A stretch of DNA of 64,000 nt from Paraphoma chrysanthemicola (lineage: Eukaryota; Ascomycota; Dothideomycetes; Pleosporales; Phaeosphaeriaceae). Where the stretch lies: positions 62,001 through 126,000 of the forward strand of contig JAGMWG010000005.1 of assembly GCA_020744225.1 (NCBI GenBank), read 5' to 3'. Of the stretch, positions 49,101 to 64,000 are shown in pieces; the stretch's first letter is position 1, and the number at the start of each line of letters is the position of its first letter. Both the position numbers and the translations under genes were made by a program. Under the pieces are notes generated by a model. It made no database searches, was not told the origin of the DNA, and saw only the letters and a program-made list of their open reading frames with translations.

Positions 49101-52100
49101 GTTCACAAGCGAAACTACTGTGCAAACTTTCGTATTTGCCGCCAAGCTGAGCAGCCCAGCAATCGTGAAGTCGCGACATCTGCGTAGATCAATGCAGGTC
49201 CAGACTCTGCAATGTGTTTGACGTGCGTCAGCGTGCACTAGTTTCGCGAACCGCTGTATCAGCAAGAGGGGACTTGCCGTCAGAGCGCACAACTCCGACC
49301 ATAATGTTCATCGCGATCTTCTTTCAATGGACCGAGGCATAAAGAGTCTCAATGAGTTGACTCTAGGGGATGACCAGAGCATGAACCACTCGAGGGTTGC
49401 TGAATCGAGGGTTCGCTCCGGCTTGGATAATGCATGATCGGTTGCGGAGAAAACCAGTCGTGGTTAGTGCGCACGTGCACGTCCGTCAGCCACACTCATT
49501 TTGGGAGGTTCGTCAGAGGTACATGGCTATATCTGGTCTTCCTAACGGGTTTCTAGCGATTCAGGGACATGTTTCAACTTTCTGCTACTGCATGCCTTTC
49601 GAACTACAGCGCCCTTCGGCAATTGAGAGCGGTCCGTGGAGGGGTTGCACACAAGCGTCGACCTGCATATGGGCGAGAATGATGTGCCACCGGCAGAGGC
49701 CGGTGGAGAAGCACCATTCGGGAAACACCAAGCACGCCCCCAGCGACATGTCCCCTCTCCAGGACTGGGTTCCCTCGAGATCCGCGTCGTTCTTTACAGA
49801 AGTAGCTTGATGGTCATTAGGCATTCTCCCGTGCCCGCGCTAGTTAATCGGGTAAACAACCGTTCCTGGTAAAGTCGTCGCCCTGAAACTGAACCAGGCC
49901 ATGCAGACGCAACGCTGAGGAGCTTTTCGTAGACCCACTTCACGTGGCAATCGGGTCCCCCCGTTGTCTAGCTCCATGGGAGTCGGGGAGTCAAAAGAAT
50001 GCCTCCCCTCGAGATCGCAAGAGGATCTGATTTCTGGGGCTCTCCCGCATCCCATCCGTTCTAATTCTCCGAGCACAGCAAAAATGGCCATCCCAAATAG
50101 AGGTCCTGAACTCGTAGGGGTCAATATTACCTTTGTCGCAACCGCATTCGTCGCGTACACGCTGAGATGCTTCGTCCGCGTCAAGATGGTAAAGGCCTTC
50201 GGCCGTGATGACTGTCTCATGGGACTTGCCTTGGTACCTATCCCCTACTCACATCCACATAACACATTCTGATCTCGTTCAGATATTCTTCATCGCCTAT
50301 GCCGTTTCTTCCAACATCGGAGTCAAGTTCGGAACGGGTCGGCACCACCGCGATCTTTCCCAGCAAAACATTGAGAGAGCGAGACACTGCTGGTACTTTT
50401 GTTACATCTTCTACAGTTGGAGCATGATTTTGGCGAAGATGTCTATTGGATTCCTGCTTCTCCGAATCAGCGTCAAGCGACTTCACACGTGGATACTATA
50501 CCTCGCAATGGCCACTTCGGTGATAGCAGGAGGGGCCTTCTTCTTCGTAACGACCTTCCAGTGCTATCCAGTGTCGTATTTCTGGAATCGCAGAACACAA
50601 ACGGGTTCTTGTGTGACCAATGACCTCATCGTTGGTCTCGCCTTCACGTACAGCCTCTTCAGCATCATCTCCGACTTTACTTTCGCCATCATACCCGGTT
50701 TCCTCGTCTGGAATCTACAGCTGAAGCGAAGAGCCAAGATTGCACTAATTCCATTGATCGCCATGGGTTGCATGTAAGCAACCTGCATACTGCTTCGACA
50801 ATGGCGCGAGCTGATTGAATGTAGTGCGAGCGCAGCTGTCATCGCGCGACTCCCGTATCTGGTCAAGTTCAACTCGCCAGACTTTTTGTGTATGTGAGCA
50901 AGGTCCATTGACAACTGCGACTGACATGGCCAGATGATACGACTGACATCGCGATCTGGTCGACCGTCGAACAGGGTTTGGCTATCACTGCCGGCAGTCT
51001 CGCAACCCTGCGCCCAATCTTCTTCCTCGCAATGTCGCGCCTCGGGTTCTCGACCCAGGGAACCCGACAACGTCCATCTGGAGCTGGTCATTCCGGCCCA
51101 CTGAAGAGCCCCGCAACTTATGGCAGCCAGCAAAAGTCTGAAAGCCTTCGTCCCGACGTGTACAAACTTTCGAACGTTATTGAGACGCGCACTTCGCACG
51201 ACTCAGACCCCAAAGATGGCGACGTTCCGAAATCGCCAAACTGGTACAATGGCGGATACCAGCAGTCATCAAGTAAAGAGTCGAAGAAGGTGATCAAGAA
51301 GAGTACCGCCGATAACGAGAGCGAGAAGGGCCTGAAGATGAAGTCGAGAAATAGCAGCGAAGACGAAGAGGGGATGCACATCATGGTCTCGAAAAGCTTC
51401 TATATCACGGATGAGGAGCGATCAATAGCGGCGTCGCGCGAAGGACCATACAGATAATGACTGCAGCCGTTGCGTCCTTCTCTCGTAAGACGACACTCGA
51501 CCGTGACAGGAAAATGCGTTCGTGATGTATCGCTTGCGCATTGTCGTTGTCGCCGCAGTCGGGCCTTCGCGAGGTCACAATCCGCGGTCGACTGTCCTTC
51601 GACTATGCGCCCCGACCTCGACCCTCGACGCACCACGTCCGAACCCACCACCGCACACCTGTACGTCGTCAGCTCCACTGTTCGCACAAGGAAATGCGGC
51701 GTGCCGGGGAATACAAGACAGTGCAAAGCGCCAGCAAGCAAGGCTTACTGGCCGCAACATGACAAGCGAAACAAACAAAGGAAAATGTGCTGGGCAGGGA
51801 AGCAGCAACAACAGCAAGCTACGACGTACCATATTATACCCATCATACATAATGTATTAAACCATAATGCGCAGACAGCATCCCAGCATCCGCTCCCTAA
51901 CGGACCGGGAGATCAAACTGCGGGAGTGGAGGATCAGGGACAAGGAGCGAGGATGAACCTCGATGTCGGTACCTTTTAATCCTCGTCCAAGTATGTAGGG
52001 ATGCAAGGAGGACAGAAATACAAACCCACAAACATAATCCAAGTACCTGCCCTACCCGAACCCGAGGTTACTGCCCTACCAACGACACTAATAACCACTG

Positions 52101-55100
52101 TGGCGAACATCAGGCACACGTCAAAATTCCAGTGCCCAACGCCGTCGCCCAGCGGACTGTAGATGTGCGGAACGCGAAGGCAGAGCCGCGCAACCGCGTC
52201 CACTCTTCCCATCTCAAATCCACAGATCCGCAGATCTGCGAAACGTTATTCCGACTCGTGCGCGCTGATGTGCGGAGCTAGCGCCGCGCTGATTGGCTCG
52301 CGTTACTTGTTGATCCGGACGGGGAATGTTGCCGGGCGAGCTTGATTGGCAGGGCAATTCTCGATCCGAGGTTTTGACGATTGCGCGGGACAGAAGATGT
52401 GCGGCTGGGTTGTTTTTGCAGTGGGGTTTCTTTTTGGGGCTGGATTTGGGCTGCGAAGGGCGGATCTGGGAGGTCGGTGTGTGCCCAGGCCAGGGCCTCG
52501 GGACGTGAAAGTCACGTGGTTTGAGGTACATTGATGAGTGTACAGCTTTGAAAAGACTTAATCTGGTTGTCAGATAGAAGGTTGCGTTTGGGTATCAATC
52601 TGTTGAGTTGAGCCTAGATGTATCAATTGCTGGCCTAGAAGTATTCGGCGTGAAGACATTGGGTGATGTGAGTATTTTTCTTGGGTTCCCATAGCGCACG
52701 TAAATTCCACACATTGTACTTGTCTTCTTTAAATTGATCGGCCCAAGGTACTTTTATTGATTCGCATTCTTCCCCATCTTCCGGTAGCTCCTGTGCATAT
52801 GCAGTCCCTACCAGGCCAAGAGTTGGGTTTATGGAAGACTATGCACGGCCGTGCAAAGTAGGATTGAGAGAAGAGACTGGGAGCCACGTAGTGCGAACAC
52901 GTCTGTTTGCGATTCCAGATGCGTTAGAATTCTTAAGTATTGATGGACCTTAATAAGCATCATATACGAAGACAGTATGTACCAATCTTGCCGCCCTCCT
53001 CCGGCCTCGCCCAATGCACTTACCTCAGGAGCACAAAGCTTAAGATGATAGACCGGAAGAAAATACCAATAGACTTGACGAATGTGACGGGTTTGTTGTC
53101 TGATCTATGCTTTGATCTGGAACTAGACTCAAGTTGCTGATCACCTGGTCACAGCTTCCGTCCATAGTATTACTGGACTGCAATGAAAGGGCAATTGTGC
53201 GCAACGCGCAAAGCATGGAAGATGTTGGTGAGCATATTCTCTTCGACTCAAAATTTTCCAACATGCTCACTTCGATGTTTCGCGGCTGGGCCACCGTTTC
53301 GGTGCCTGATTGACTACTGGCTAACTTGCTCGCACCACAGATGCATGACACCGCAAATGCAACAACATATGAATCTTTACCACCCCTTAGAAACAAACTC
53401 ACATAAACTCAAGGTTCCGCAGTTCCATGATTGTGTACCATCCAAGCCCGTCCGTCACGCTCCAAAGCGCCACCAACCAGCCATGCACACCATCGACACC
53501 AGCACTCGATCCTCGCATCCCCTAAAATCTCTTGTCTTGACGATACTACTTAGACGTCATTGATACATAGGCCATTACCTCGTCCGACTTCCTCATCGGC
53601 GACAGCCCGAACCTTAGTCCGATGCGAGCAGAGCGATGGTCCGGTCACACAAGGTCATAGACATGTGCATGTACCACGTTATTCATACGAAGAAGTTTCT
53701 CCACGAGATGCGGGGCTAGCCACGCCGAATCAAATTTACCGAAAGTGATCGTCTTTGTTACATATGTAGTGAGACTGAGAGTCCACAAGGCTCGTACCAA
53801 TTTGCAAGGTTTGGGAATCTCAACTGAGTCCGGATGGAGTGTACAGATCTGGAAATGGAAGGCTGCGAAACAAAAGTGAGGGAATGCGAGGAACGAGAAC
53901 CAGAGAAGTATTTTGCGATGGTGTACGGAGGAAGTTGCAGAGACAGAGTTGGGAAGGAAGAAATATATAAAGGGCGCGATATCGCATTTTGTGAAGAGCA
54001 TCATCAGCACCATCTGACAATTCACATCTGCACACCTGCCAACCAGAAACCAAGACATAAACATGCATTTCCTCACCACCATTGTCCCAACTCTCCTCGT
54101 CCTCTCCTCGGCCCTTGCCAACCCAACGCCCTCTGAGGATATCGTTGCTCGCGAGCCAGGCCCAGGTATTCCTCCCCTGCACTTCCTCACTCACCTCGTT
54201 CAACAACGGCTTAATCCCACCGTCCACTAACAGCCACATAGAAGTCGACATCTCCGCCCGGGGCAAACCATGCAAGTGCTCCAAAGTCAAGAACCCAGGC
54301 TTGTACTGTGGTTGGTGCTGGGTCGACGGCCAGCGCGCGGTGCGAGAAGGGTACAACACCGAGGATGTGTTTTGGTGCAACACGCAGGGTGGGTGTGAGA
54401 ACTTGGGCATACGGACGAGTTGTAAGAATGCTAAAGGTCCATGTGATGGACGCAATAAAGTGTAGAGGTTAAGGGGAGATTCGGGTACGTGGAGCTTAAA
54501 GAATGGACAAATTGGCTCAAAGGATGAGACTGGGATTAGGCAACAACGTGGAAATGAGAACCGAGATCGAACAGCAACGGCTTTTATGGTCTATTGATGG
54601 AACTCACACTCCTTTGGGTATCTTGCTGGCTATCGTCGAATCATATGCGCTTAAGCTTGCACAGCCTCTTTCTGCTTCCTGGCCTCCTCCTCTTGTGGCG
54701 TCCGTGTTGTAAGCTGTAGTGCGTGAATGCCGCCTTCTTTTGCAAGCTCGTCTTTCATGAGTGTGTTGACCATGCGATGCCGCGCAAGCTGCATCTTGCC
54801 ATCAAAAGCAGAGGATGTGATGACGAGACTAGACTTGTTAGATAGCTTATCTCACACACTGAATAGTCCTCGTACCGGAAGTGCGTCTGCAAAGCGTTAG
54901 CACATTTTCGCTTCTACATGTCGCACTACATACCTCTTTGCTCGTAACTCCCTGCATGGCTTGGTGGTGTGAATGTTTGTGCGAGTCGTTATAGATCTGC
55001 AGTGTCGTAGGCTTCAACGCTTCTGTTATCTATACTTGCAGTCAGTATATTGATTTCAAATGCCTCAATCCGAAAAGAGTCCGAGGTCATGCGCTTCCCT

Positions 55101-58100
55101 TTGCCCGCAGAGCATCTTCCATCGGAGTCACGGATTGCGTCATGGTTGACAGATAACGCTTTGCAGCGACGCCGATTCTATTTCTGAACATTCACGAAAC
55201 GGCTGCAGGGTCGGGCTAGCGAGATTGAAGAACCAATGTGAGTCGCCGAATGTAGAAGTGGAAGTTTGGTGTTAGTCGGCCATAGAAATGTGAGCCGGGC
55301 TGCCGCCAAGACGACCTCGGGAACTTTGACCAAAGATGCCGTCACCGTTCAAGAAGGTTTGGACATGTCAGACAGCAATTGAAGCCACAATACCGCACCG
55401 GAGACACAGAAAACGCCGTCCAAGCACAGCGAAGAACATACTTCAGCTGGTCGAGGGATTCTCAAGATGCAAGAGATGTGATTGAGTCAAGATACTGGCA
55501 TCGACTTCGCCAATCATCGCCGGCAAAATCCCCAGCTCTAATTGCCGTACTCCGAGGCCTTGCATCCTGCGGTTTTTTGCGCTGATCCCAGGCGCTTCCA
55601 CCGCCATGTTTGCGCGGAATATCTTCTCTCGCACTCTTGCCAGACACAGAATATCCCTGTCACGCGATCCCGCCCACTACCGCAGCCCAATTGCATATAA
55701 CTCATACACAGCCCACAGGATGGCATCGACACTACCCCGCCTACCCATTTTCGAGGCCATCAAGAAGCATGACGCACAGAGCACAGCTGTTGTACATTCA
55801 TTATCGGGACGGTCGTTCACATACGGAGAGCTGGTGAACGATGTCGCGGCTGCAAAGGACAAACTGCAGCGGAATTGCAACGGGCAGAGCGCAGAGGGGC
55901 AACGGATATCGTTCTTGGTGGAAAACGGCTACGACTATGTAGGTGCGCATTCATCTGTTACAACTCCAGAAGGACATAGATTAATTATGATTATAGTGAC
56001 TCTACTCTCTATCCTCGCCGCCCACGCGATCGCCGTACCGCTATCGCCTACCTTCCCTGCCCATGAGCTGCGATACATCATCGACCAGAGCGAGTCGCTT
56101 ATGCTCCTCTCGTCGGACAAGTTCCAGGGCTATGCCGACGACGTGCTCAAGGAGGGCATGGAGACCAAGCCAATCAACTACAAGCAAGAGAAGATCATGA
56201 TGGGCAAGACGGACGACTACGTCACACTGGAAGAGCCCACGAGCGACAAGGGCGGCATGATGCTGTACACATCAGGCACAACAAGCCGACCCAAAGGAGT
56301 GCTCCTGCAGCAAGACATTCTCACAGCACAATCGCGATCGCTCCTCGAAGCATGGAACTACAGCAAAGAGGACGTCCTTCTCCACGTCCTCCCACTCCAC
56401 CACATCCACGGCACCGTCAACGCGCTCCTCACACCTCTCTTCGCCGGCAGCACAATCGAATTCCTCTTCCCCTTCAACGCCACCGCCGTATGGGAGCGCC
56501 TCGCAGCCCCATTCCTCCCAAACCCAGACCCAGCAAAAAAACCAATCACTTTCCTCACCGTCGTACCCACAATCTACACGCGCCTACTATCCACGCACCC
56601 CACACTCGCACCAGACGTCCAAACCGCATCCAAAACCGCCCTCCACCCAACAAACATGCGCCTCAACATCTCCGGCTCTGCCGCGCTGCCCACACCCGTG
56701 AAATCCGCATGGACAGACCTCAGCGCAGGCAACGTCCTCCTCGAACGCTACGGCATGACCGAAGTCGGCATGGCGCTTTCTTGCGGTCTATCCTTCGCCG
56801 ACCGCGTCGACGGCTCCGTAGGCTGGCCCTTACCATCCGTGCAAGCGCGTCTCGTCGACACGGAAACGCACGCCGTGATTCACCCCGGAGACGAAATCGA
56901 TCCGGCTACGGGTCGTGAACGACAGGGCGAGATCCAATTACGCGGCCCGACGATATTCCGCGCGTACTGGAAAAACGACACCGCGACAGCCAAGGAGTTT
57001 GTCGACGGCGAAGATGGGATGGGCAAGTGGTTTAAGACGGGCGATGTAGCTGTGCGACGCAATGTCGAGGGTGCAGGGAAGAGCGGACAGGATTGGGCGC
57101 GCGGGGCCATGTATTTCATCCATGGGCGGCAATCGGCGGATATTATCAAGACGGGTGGGGAGAAGGTGTCTGCGTTGGAAATTGAGCGGGAAATGCTGTC
57201 GTTGCCGCAGATTAGCGAAGTTGCGGTCGTGGGTCTGCCGAGCGAGCAATGGGGTCAGAAAGTTGCTTGCGTGGTCGTGTTATCTGACCTGGGCAAGACA
57301 GCGGGGAAGGGCGGGAAGGCGTGGAGTGCCATGGATATGCGCAGGGCGTTGAAAGAAGTGCTTGCGAATTACAAGATTCCGCAGGAGATGAAGGTTGTGG
57401 AGAGTATTCCGCGGAATGCCATGGGCAAGATTAATAAGAAGCAATTGGTGGTGCAGATTTGGGGGGAGAATGTGGAGAGCGTTCGGGGCAAGGGCAAGGA
57501 GAATGGTGCGGTGCAGGTGCCGAATGGGAGTGTATGATAGACGACGTAGGCATTGTATATGATGGACTTATATATATTCATATATGTACTCCGCTGATAC
57601 CGCCAATTTACAATGATTGTGAGGGTAGGAGCTCAATTGACAAGCATTAGTACTCCCATATTATGACTGATGAAATGGCGCTTAGCATCCGAAATGCAAC
57701 CACAATATAGCGGCACTGACAATAAGGGTACAGCAACCCTAGAACTGCCCGGTGACAGCCGCAATCGATCTCTCCGAAGGAGTCAGCTCCGCACGCCTAC
57801 CATGCAACAAAGCATCAAGCTCGTCCCTGTACCGCGTGAGGCTCTCCATACCTACCCTAGTCCTGCTGGGCAAATCAAACGTGCTGGTGTTGGTGTTGGT
57901 GTTGGTGTTGGTTTTGATGCTGCTCTGAACCCTGCTAGAAGTCTTGTCCTCACTCTCAAGCTCCTCCCTCAGGATCTTGACTTGCTTCTGCATCTCGACC
58001 CAGAGCTCGAGCTTCTCAAAGTCAGGGTTTTCACTCAACTCTGCCTTTTTAATGTGGTCACGGTGTGCCTGCTTGTCCACATGAACCATGGGGTCTTGTG

Positions 58101-61100
58101 GTCCGGCGAAGCGATGCGTTTCACGCATGGCGCTCTTCTCGTCTTTGCCGCCGCGCACAGCAATAGCAAGGAGCGAGGCTACGAAAGCTTCTTGCATGTA
58201 CGCGAACGAGAACTTGTCCGTTATGCCGGCGATCTTGCTGCAGAGCTTGTCGGGAAAGTCGAGGTCTTTGTTGCTCTTAAGCTTGTCCTGCCAGAACTTG
58301 GCGTATTGGACGCGCTGGTCAAAATCTGGGTTCGGGAAGAAGTATTTGCGGTCAAAACGACTCGGCCGCTTTGAGATGCCAGGGTCCAGTCTGTCAAGAT
58401 GGTTGGTGGAGCCAACCATGAGAATGCCATCGTTGGACTTGAGACCATCGACCTCGTTGAGGAAGTAAGAGCGCACGTTGTCGCTGACAATAGAGTCGAG
58501 GTCTTCGAAGACGAGGTAGCATGGTGCTTCTGCGCGCGCTTTTGAGAAGATCTGTCGCAACGAGTACTCGGGACCGCCAAAGGAGGCGAGGGTGCGGACG
58601 TAAAGGGTGGGGACGGACATTCTGCCGTCGCTTTCGGCACCGCGCTGGTACAGCATGTGCATCATAGCCTTGATGCTGATGGTCTTCCCGTTGCCAGGAG
58701 GGCCGTAGTAAATGACGCCTCGCTTCCATGGCACCCTGAGGTCCTCGTACGTCTGGCGTCCGTTGAAGAAGTTCTCCACGTCTGAAATGAGCGCCGTCTT
58801 CATGTCCTCGTCGAGAATGACATCTTCCCAGCTCGCCTTTTGCACTGAGTTGTACAGCTCAGCGCTCTTCTGCCACCAGCCCTGATCAAACACCCAGACC
58901 TCGTTGTGCAGCTGCTGGCCCCAGATGCCACACTGCTTCAGCAGCTCGTCGAGCTTGTGCTCGTTGGCTGTAAGGATGTACTGATTCCTGACGGTGGGGT
59001 ATGGCTCCGTGCCATCGCGGCCGTCGGCGACGTAGAGGATGAACTCGAGATCGTTCCACTTGTACATGAACTTGCCGAAGAGGACCATCTCGGCAAAGGC
59101 GCCGGGCCATGTGTCCAGTCTCCTGCTGGGTGGGACGTAAAAGCGCCACTTGACGCCGACGCCGTAGACGGGGTCTCTGACGGCATCTTCGAGGGGCGTG
59201 GCCTTTGCGAAGCCGGAGGCGGCGTAGGAGAGGAGGTTGCAGACCTGCTGCGGGACAATGACGAGCTCGAGATTGGGGTACTGCTTGCGCAGGGCCTCTA
59301 CAAGCACAGCATCGGTGTTGACGCGCTGCGCCGATGAGTGGTGGAAGTATTCGCGGCTCACCGGGTCCTCGTGGGACGCGACGCTGTAGCTGTGGCCTGT
59401 CATGCTGGAGTAAGTCGGGCGGTAAGCGCACAATGGCTGCGAGAGTCAGAGCAAGAGATCAATGATGCACTGCGAGAAGCGAGTGGCACTGTAAAGCACG
59501 AGTGCGAGTGGCCGCGGGCTCTTTGTTACCTCAGGGCAGTGCTGTGGTTGCCTTGTACTCTGGTCCAGGAAGCTTCGATCCTGTCAGCTCGCAGTGTGGC
59601 GAAGCTGTCGCGAAGGATGCGCGACTCCCCGCCTCGGCACTTTGGGGCCCTGATCGGCGGGCACATGACGTACCCGCAAGTGGCTGCTCGATTCGAGCCT
59701 CAACACCGTGAAAATATCGCGAACTCGGCCAACATCCATCGTGTGCGACATTATCGTGGAGTCGGTGCAATTGCGGACTTTCTCACCCTTGTCGTCGCCC
59801 TGCTGGCGTTCGCACAGGTAGCGAGCGAAGTGCCAAGTGTACCAAGCCGGGAGGATTCACCAAGCAACGCCACCTTGTATACTTGCTGGACTTGTTGCAA
59901 CGTTCAACCTCCTCTTTCTCAAAGTGCGACCATCGAGCCACGCGTGGAGAGCCTCGGACGGGCGTACGGAAAGGCGTATAGTCTCAAAACGTCGATTGCT
60001 CAGCAGTTACCTTCTAGAAGCTCGTTCCAGGGTCTGGTCACACCACTGGAGGGTCTTCCATGGCAATTGGGATCGTGTCCGGGTCCGCCCGGAAGTGATT
60101 CGCAGCCAACCATCAAGGGCCAACTCTGACAAAGCCTGACCCTGTATCTCCAGACGTGTGGTGAGGTTAACGCAGGGACAATATGGGGTCCCCGGACTAT
60201 GTTCTGAAGGCTCCACCAAGGTCAAACAGTCGCAGGTGCCACGGTAAGAAGCATGCAGGCCTTTGTTGTGGCCTGAGGTCCATTCCGGCCGACCAAGACG
60301 TATTTTCTGAGTCCGCACAAGCAGCGCATTGTGATGTGTAGAGGTTTCTGGGTGTCAGCCATGTGGCGGTGGTTCCACGGATGTGGTCGAATCGTTCGAA
60401 GCTTCGTCATACGTGCAGCTTCAGTGATGCTATTACACGTGACACAGCTCATTCGCACCTGCGGTTGTAACTTTCGCTGACTTAGTGTCACGCGTTCAGG
60501 TCTGAACAGCTTAAGCTCTTCACTTACGGTCTGTGTTTCAAAGCATGTGCGGAGAAGCATCCCAAGCAATGCCATTCAATATCCACCAACAGCGCAGCAG
60601 CACATCGCAATTAGCCTAAACAATATCGAATTGTCGATCGTCGCAGTCTATGAAGCATTGACCTCAATTGCACCCGCTTGCACGGGATCCAACCAAACGC
60701 GCTCAAAGTTCTGTCGGTACGGTCAGGAAGACTTCAAGCACCGCTAGTAGGACTCTTTGGCTGCTGTCAAGGTGGGCGTGATTCCGATGTTGAACGCGTG
60801 CTGGTGGAGTGATATGAGATACCAAGGCTCAACATCGGCCGCGGTTGAGAAAGCGAAGCCATGGCGACGTCTCCCCACGACCTCAGGTCTCACAGATCTG
60901 ACAGTCGCGCTCCCGCTGGACCGAGTAACCGACATCGCGCAGTAGCATGGACACAACTGGAACCGCGTCCTCAGGTGAGAAGAGTGAGATTTTCAACCGC
61001 TCCTCTCAAGGTGGACCCACGCATCCCAGGGTGTCTGCGGAGCCACGCTAATTCACGCGCAAAGTCTCCACACCGTGCAGAACCCCTTTCTAAATTGCGC

Positions 61101-64000
61101 TAAACATCCGATGCGAGATTTGAGATTCAAAGACGGCCGTTTGCGGCCATTTTGCAATCGATGTACGCTTGTTGCGACGCTTCTCAAGGCCGTCTGGACG
61201 ATGATGTTATGTCATGCTTTCGCGAAAGTGCCGGTGGCTTGCTGCCCAGCCTTGGACAAAGCTTAGCCGTCCACATTGCATGCACATTTGCATGCACTGC
61301 ATCGTCATCCCATGCCTGTCCCGTGCGCCCAGCGGTTATGCATCGAAGCATTCCCGCCATCTCCGACAGATTATTGCTTACACAGCGCCCATTCGCCAAA
61401 GCCGCGCTGCGGCATCCTGCTGGAATTGGCAACATCTTCGATGACCGCTGCTGCTGGCCGTCATATCCAGCACCCCAGCTGATGCAACGGGCGCAGCAAC
61501 AGGGCGCCCAGAACAGACGGCAGTCCGTGGCATGTCTGAGAATAACCTGGACAGCCTTGTGCAATTGAGAAGAATTGCACGAATTGCACACTAACTCCGC
61601 AGATGCCGTGCTTCTGACCGGGGCGCGTGAAAAAGGTTCTCCCTGCGAAACAGACACCGCTAAATTACCAAACTGCACAAGCGGGCTCCGTCCTGCACGA
61701 GATTTGATGACAGTGCTTCGGCAGGTGGATTGTTGAACGGTGAGTGCTCCGAAGGCCCCAAACACGCCAGAGAGGGAGAGTCATGGGTCTCCAAGTCACG
61801 ATGATGTAAAGCTTGGAAGCTCCAGTTTCGTCGCGCGCCACACCGGCAATCGTGGTAGTTGAAGCCGACGTCCGTTCCTCCGCGTCATCGCACGCTCACG
61901 AGAACATGTCGAGATGTCAAGTCAGCGATCGATACGCCGGCCGCACTCGTCTTTGTTGGCGTTCATCCGGCCTCGGCAAGCTTCTTTTTGGTCGCCGATC
62001 GCTCACCTCCCAGTGGCTGTCTCAAACGATTATCGTTTGTCAGGCGGTGATTGATTGAGAAGATGTGGACCACCCCCATGTTGCTCCTTTACCCGGTCTG
62101 GGGAGAGCAGTATGGGGAATGGATCTTAGTGGTTCCATATTAGTACCTGTTTGGTTCTAACTGCATGACTTTTTAGTCTGCCGTGCTAGAGCGACATGGG
62201 GAGGATGGTAGACGCAGTCTGCCCATGGCACACGTCGGTCCACCGCTCCACCTATGCACGGCTGGGAAATATATGAGCCGTGGGTTCCCCAGATTGGGAC
62301 CTGTTTCTGTTCCTCATACCCTTTCCTCGTCCATTCCCAACCGCAAACATTTCTTGGTATCCAGCTTAAGGCTTCGTGACTCTCAACACAAGCCATCCCA
62401 AGCTTCAGGGTAGAATCAAACTTCACAATGGCGACAGCAGCAGAGCATCACCACGCCGACGTATGTTGTCGACATGATTATGTCTCGTTTCCATAAGGCT
62501 AATAAGATTATCAGCGCGGCACAAGTCTCGAAAAGAATCACAATGGCACCAGCTCCCTCGATCACGCAACAAATGGCGCACACGCCAAGCAGCGTACACC
62601 TTACGACTATGGCGGCAACCCTCTTGCGCACATCGCCACCAACGACCCGGAACTTCGTCTGCAGGCATTTGGCGGTTCCTTTCAACCCGGTCTGTACAAG
62701 GCGCCCAAGAGTAACTTTGCCAACCCCGCGCCTCTCGGTCTGTCTGCTTTCGCATTGACAACATTTGTCTTGTCGCTCATCAACGTCAACACGCGCAACA
62801 TTGGCCATCCTAACATTGTCATTGCGCTGGCGTACGGATATGGTGGTCTTGTGCAGCTTTTGGCCGGCATGTGGTAAGTTTTCACTATACAGAAACTCCC
62901 CTCTCGTCTTGTGAATTCAATACTAATACTGTGTCAAAGGGAAATGGCTGTAGGAAACACCTTTGGTGCCACCGCGCTCTCCTCGTACGGCGGCTTCTGG
63001 CTCTCCTTCGCCATCATCCTAACGCCCGGCGGATTTGAAATCGAATCCGGCCTCATCAAGTTCGGCGAAGCAACCTTCCTCAACTCATTCGGCTTGTACC
63101 TCATGGGCTGGTTCATCTTTACATTTATCCTACTCATCTGCACACTGCGATCGACAGTTGCATTCTTCCTGCTCTTCTTCACGCTCGACTTGGCCTTCTT
63201 GATGCTGGGCATTGGATACCTCCAGCACAACGGCGCCGAGCCGCAGGGCCAGTGCATCATTGCTGGCGGCGCGTTTGGTCTGATGGCCGCGTTTTTGGCT
63301 TGGTATAACGCGCTCGCTGGTATTGCGGATAGTTCGAACAGGTTAGTCGTCCCTCCTACTATCCCTACCTACAAAGTAGAGAGTGTTTGCTGACTGAGAC
63401 ATACAGCTTCTTCGTCATCCCCGTCGCACATTTCCCATGGTCCGACAAGGGCCGCGAGCGCCGCAGCAAGGTCGACAACTCTGCTGCGCGCGACGCCGGC
63501 AGCAGTGCGTAGATTCGCGCGTGTTGATCACGCTCGATCGCATCGAGTTCTTCCCTACATTGTCAATGATCGACAATGGCAGAGTCGATGCCGACGCTAG
63601 CACTCTAGTCACTAGAACACACCCAATGAGGCATGTTTGATTGTTGATACCTATGACGACAAAGTTTTTGTATATGAAACTTATTTACCAAATTACTTAA
63701 TACGATTTTCATCACGTTCAAAAAAATGTCTACTCCTTTTGCGAATTGTGTTGTGGAAATATCCATTGACTTTATTACGCATGTTCGGCACTCGCAGACT
63801 GAATTCTAAACTCACCTGGCGCGAAATTCACACTGCCCAGCGCCATTTCCCAACTCGTCCCATCTCAAACCAGATTCCCGTCCACTTTCACGATCCTAAA
63901 CCATCCCTCTGATCGACACCCTCACAACAAATCCATCACGGCGCTCTCCTCCGCGGGCCCAATTTCCCCACCTTTTTCCGCTCATCAGCACACGGTGATG

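Overview
This window reads as nuclear DNA of a filamentous ascomycete. Its genes are short-intron (40-76 nt), GT...AG-spliced and protein-rich in HET domains, a lytic polysaccharide monooxygenase, a tyrosinase, a P450 and a small cysteine-rich secreted protein, and a 9-kb transposon block has been shredded by C-to-T/G-to-A mutation in the manner of repeat-induced point mutation (RIP). That combination fits Pezizomycotina and looks most like Dothideomycetes (Pleosporales); the species cannot be named from the sequence alone.

Layout. 1-9.9 kb: a truncated secreted L-asparaginase, a small unknown gene, a secreted Mn-type superoxide dismutase, a fumarylacetoacetate-hydrolase-family enzyme and, after 3 kb with no gene I can support, a complete cytochrome P450. 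10.09-19.11 kb: a Fot1/Pogo-type TIR transposon (56-bp terminal inverted repeats, TA target duplication) split by a Ty3/Gypsy chromovirus with two 502-bp LTRs and a perfect 5-bp target duplication (AACAG). Both elements are dead: stop codons and substituted catalytic residues throughout. The Gypsy element carries a decayed antisense frame of about 200 codons between its chromodomain and 3' LTR.

19.4-32.7 kb: a TauD-type dioxygenase, a seven-exon tyrosinase, a one-TM mucin-like surface protein, a solo LTR related to the Gypsy LTRs but GC-rich, a HET-domain gene and an AA9 LPMO. 33.3-46.8 kb: a second HET gene, the ribosome-biogenesis WD40 protein JIP5, a secreted histidine phosphatase, an SMP-30/gluconolactonase, an unknown acidic protein, and a third HET gene interrupted by an in-frame TAA. 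50-63.5 kb: a rhodopsin-like SAT4-type membrane protein, an eight-cysteine secreted protein, a BolA protein, a mitochondrial acyl-CoA (malonyl-CoA-type) synthetase, a BCS1-like AAA ATPase and a GPR1/FUN34/YaaH acetate transporter.

The genes do not form one pathway. Housekeeping genes (JIP5, BolA, synthetase, AAA ATPase, transporter) sit beside accessory ones concerned with the outside world (asparaginase, SOD, LPMO, phosphatase, tyrosinase, cysteine-rich protein) and with non-self recognition (three HET genes within 17 kb). Exon models below were checked by reading frame, splice-site consensus and family motifs; no database search was possible.
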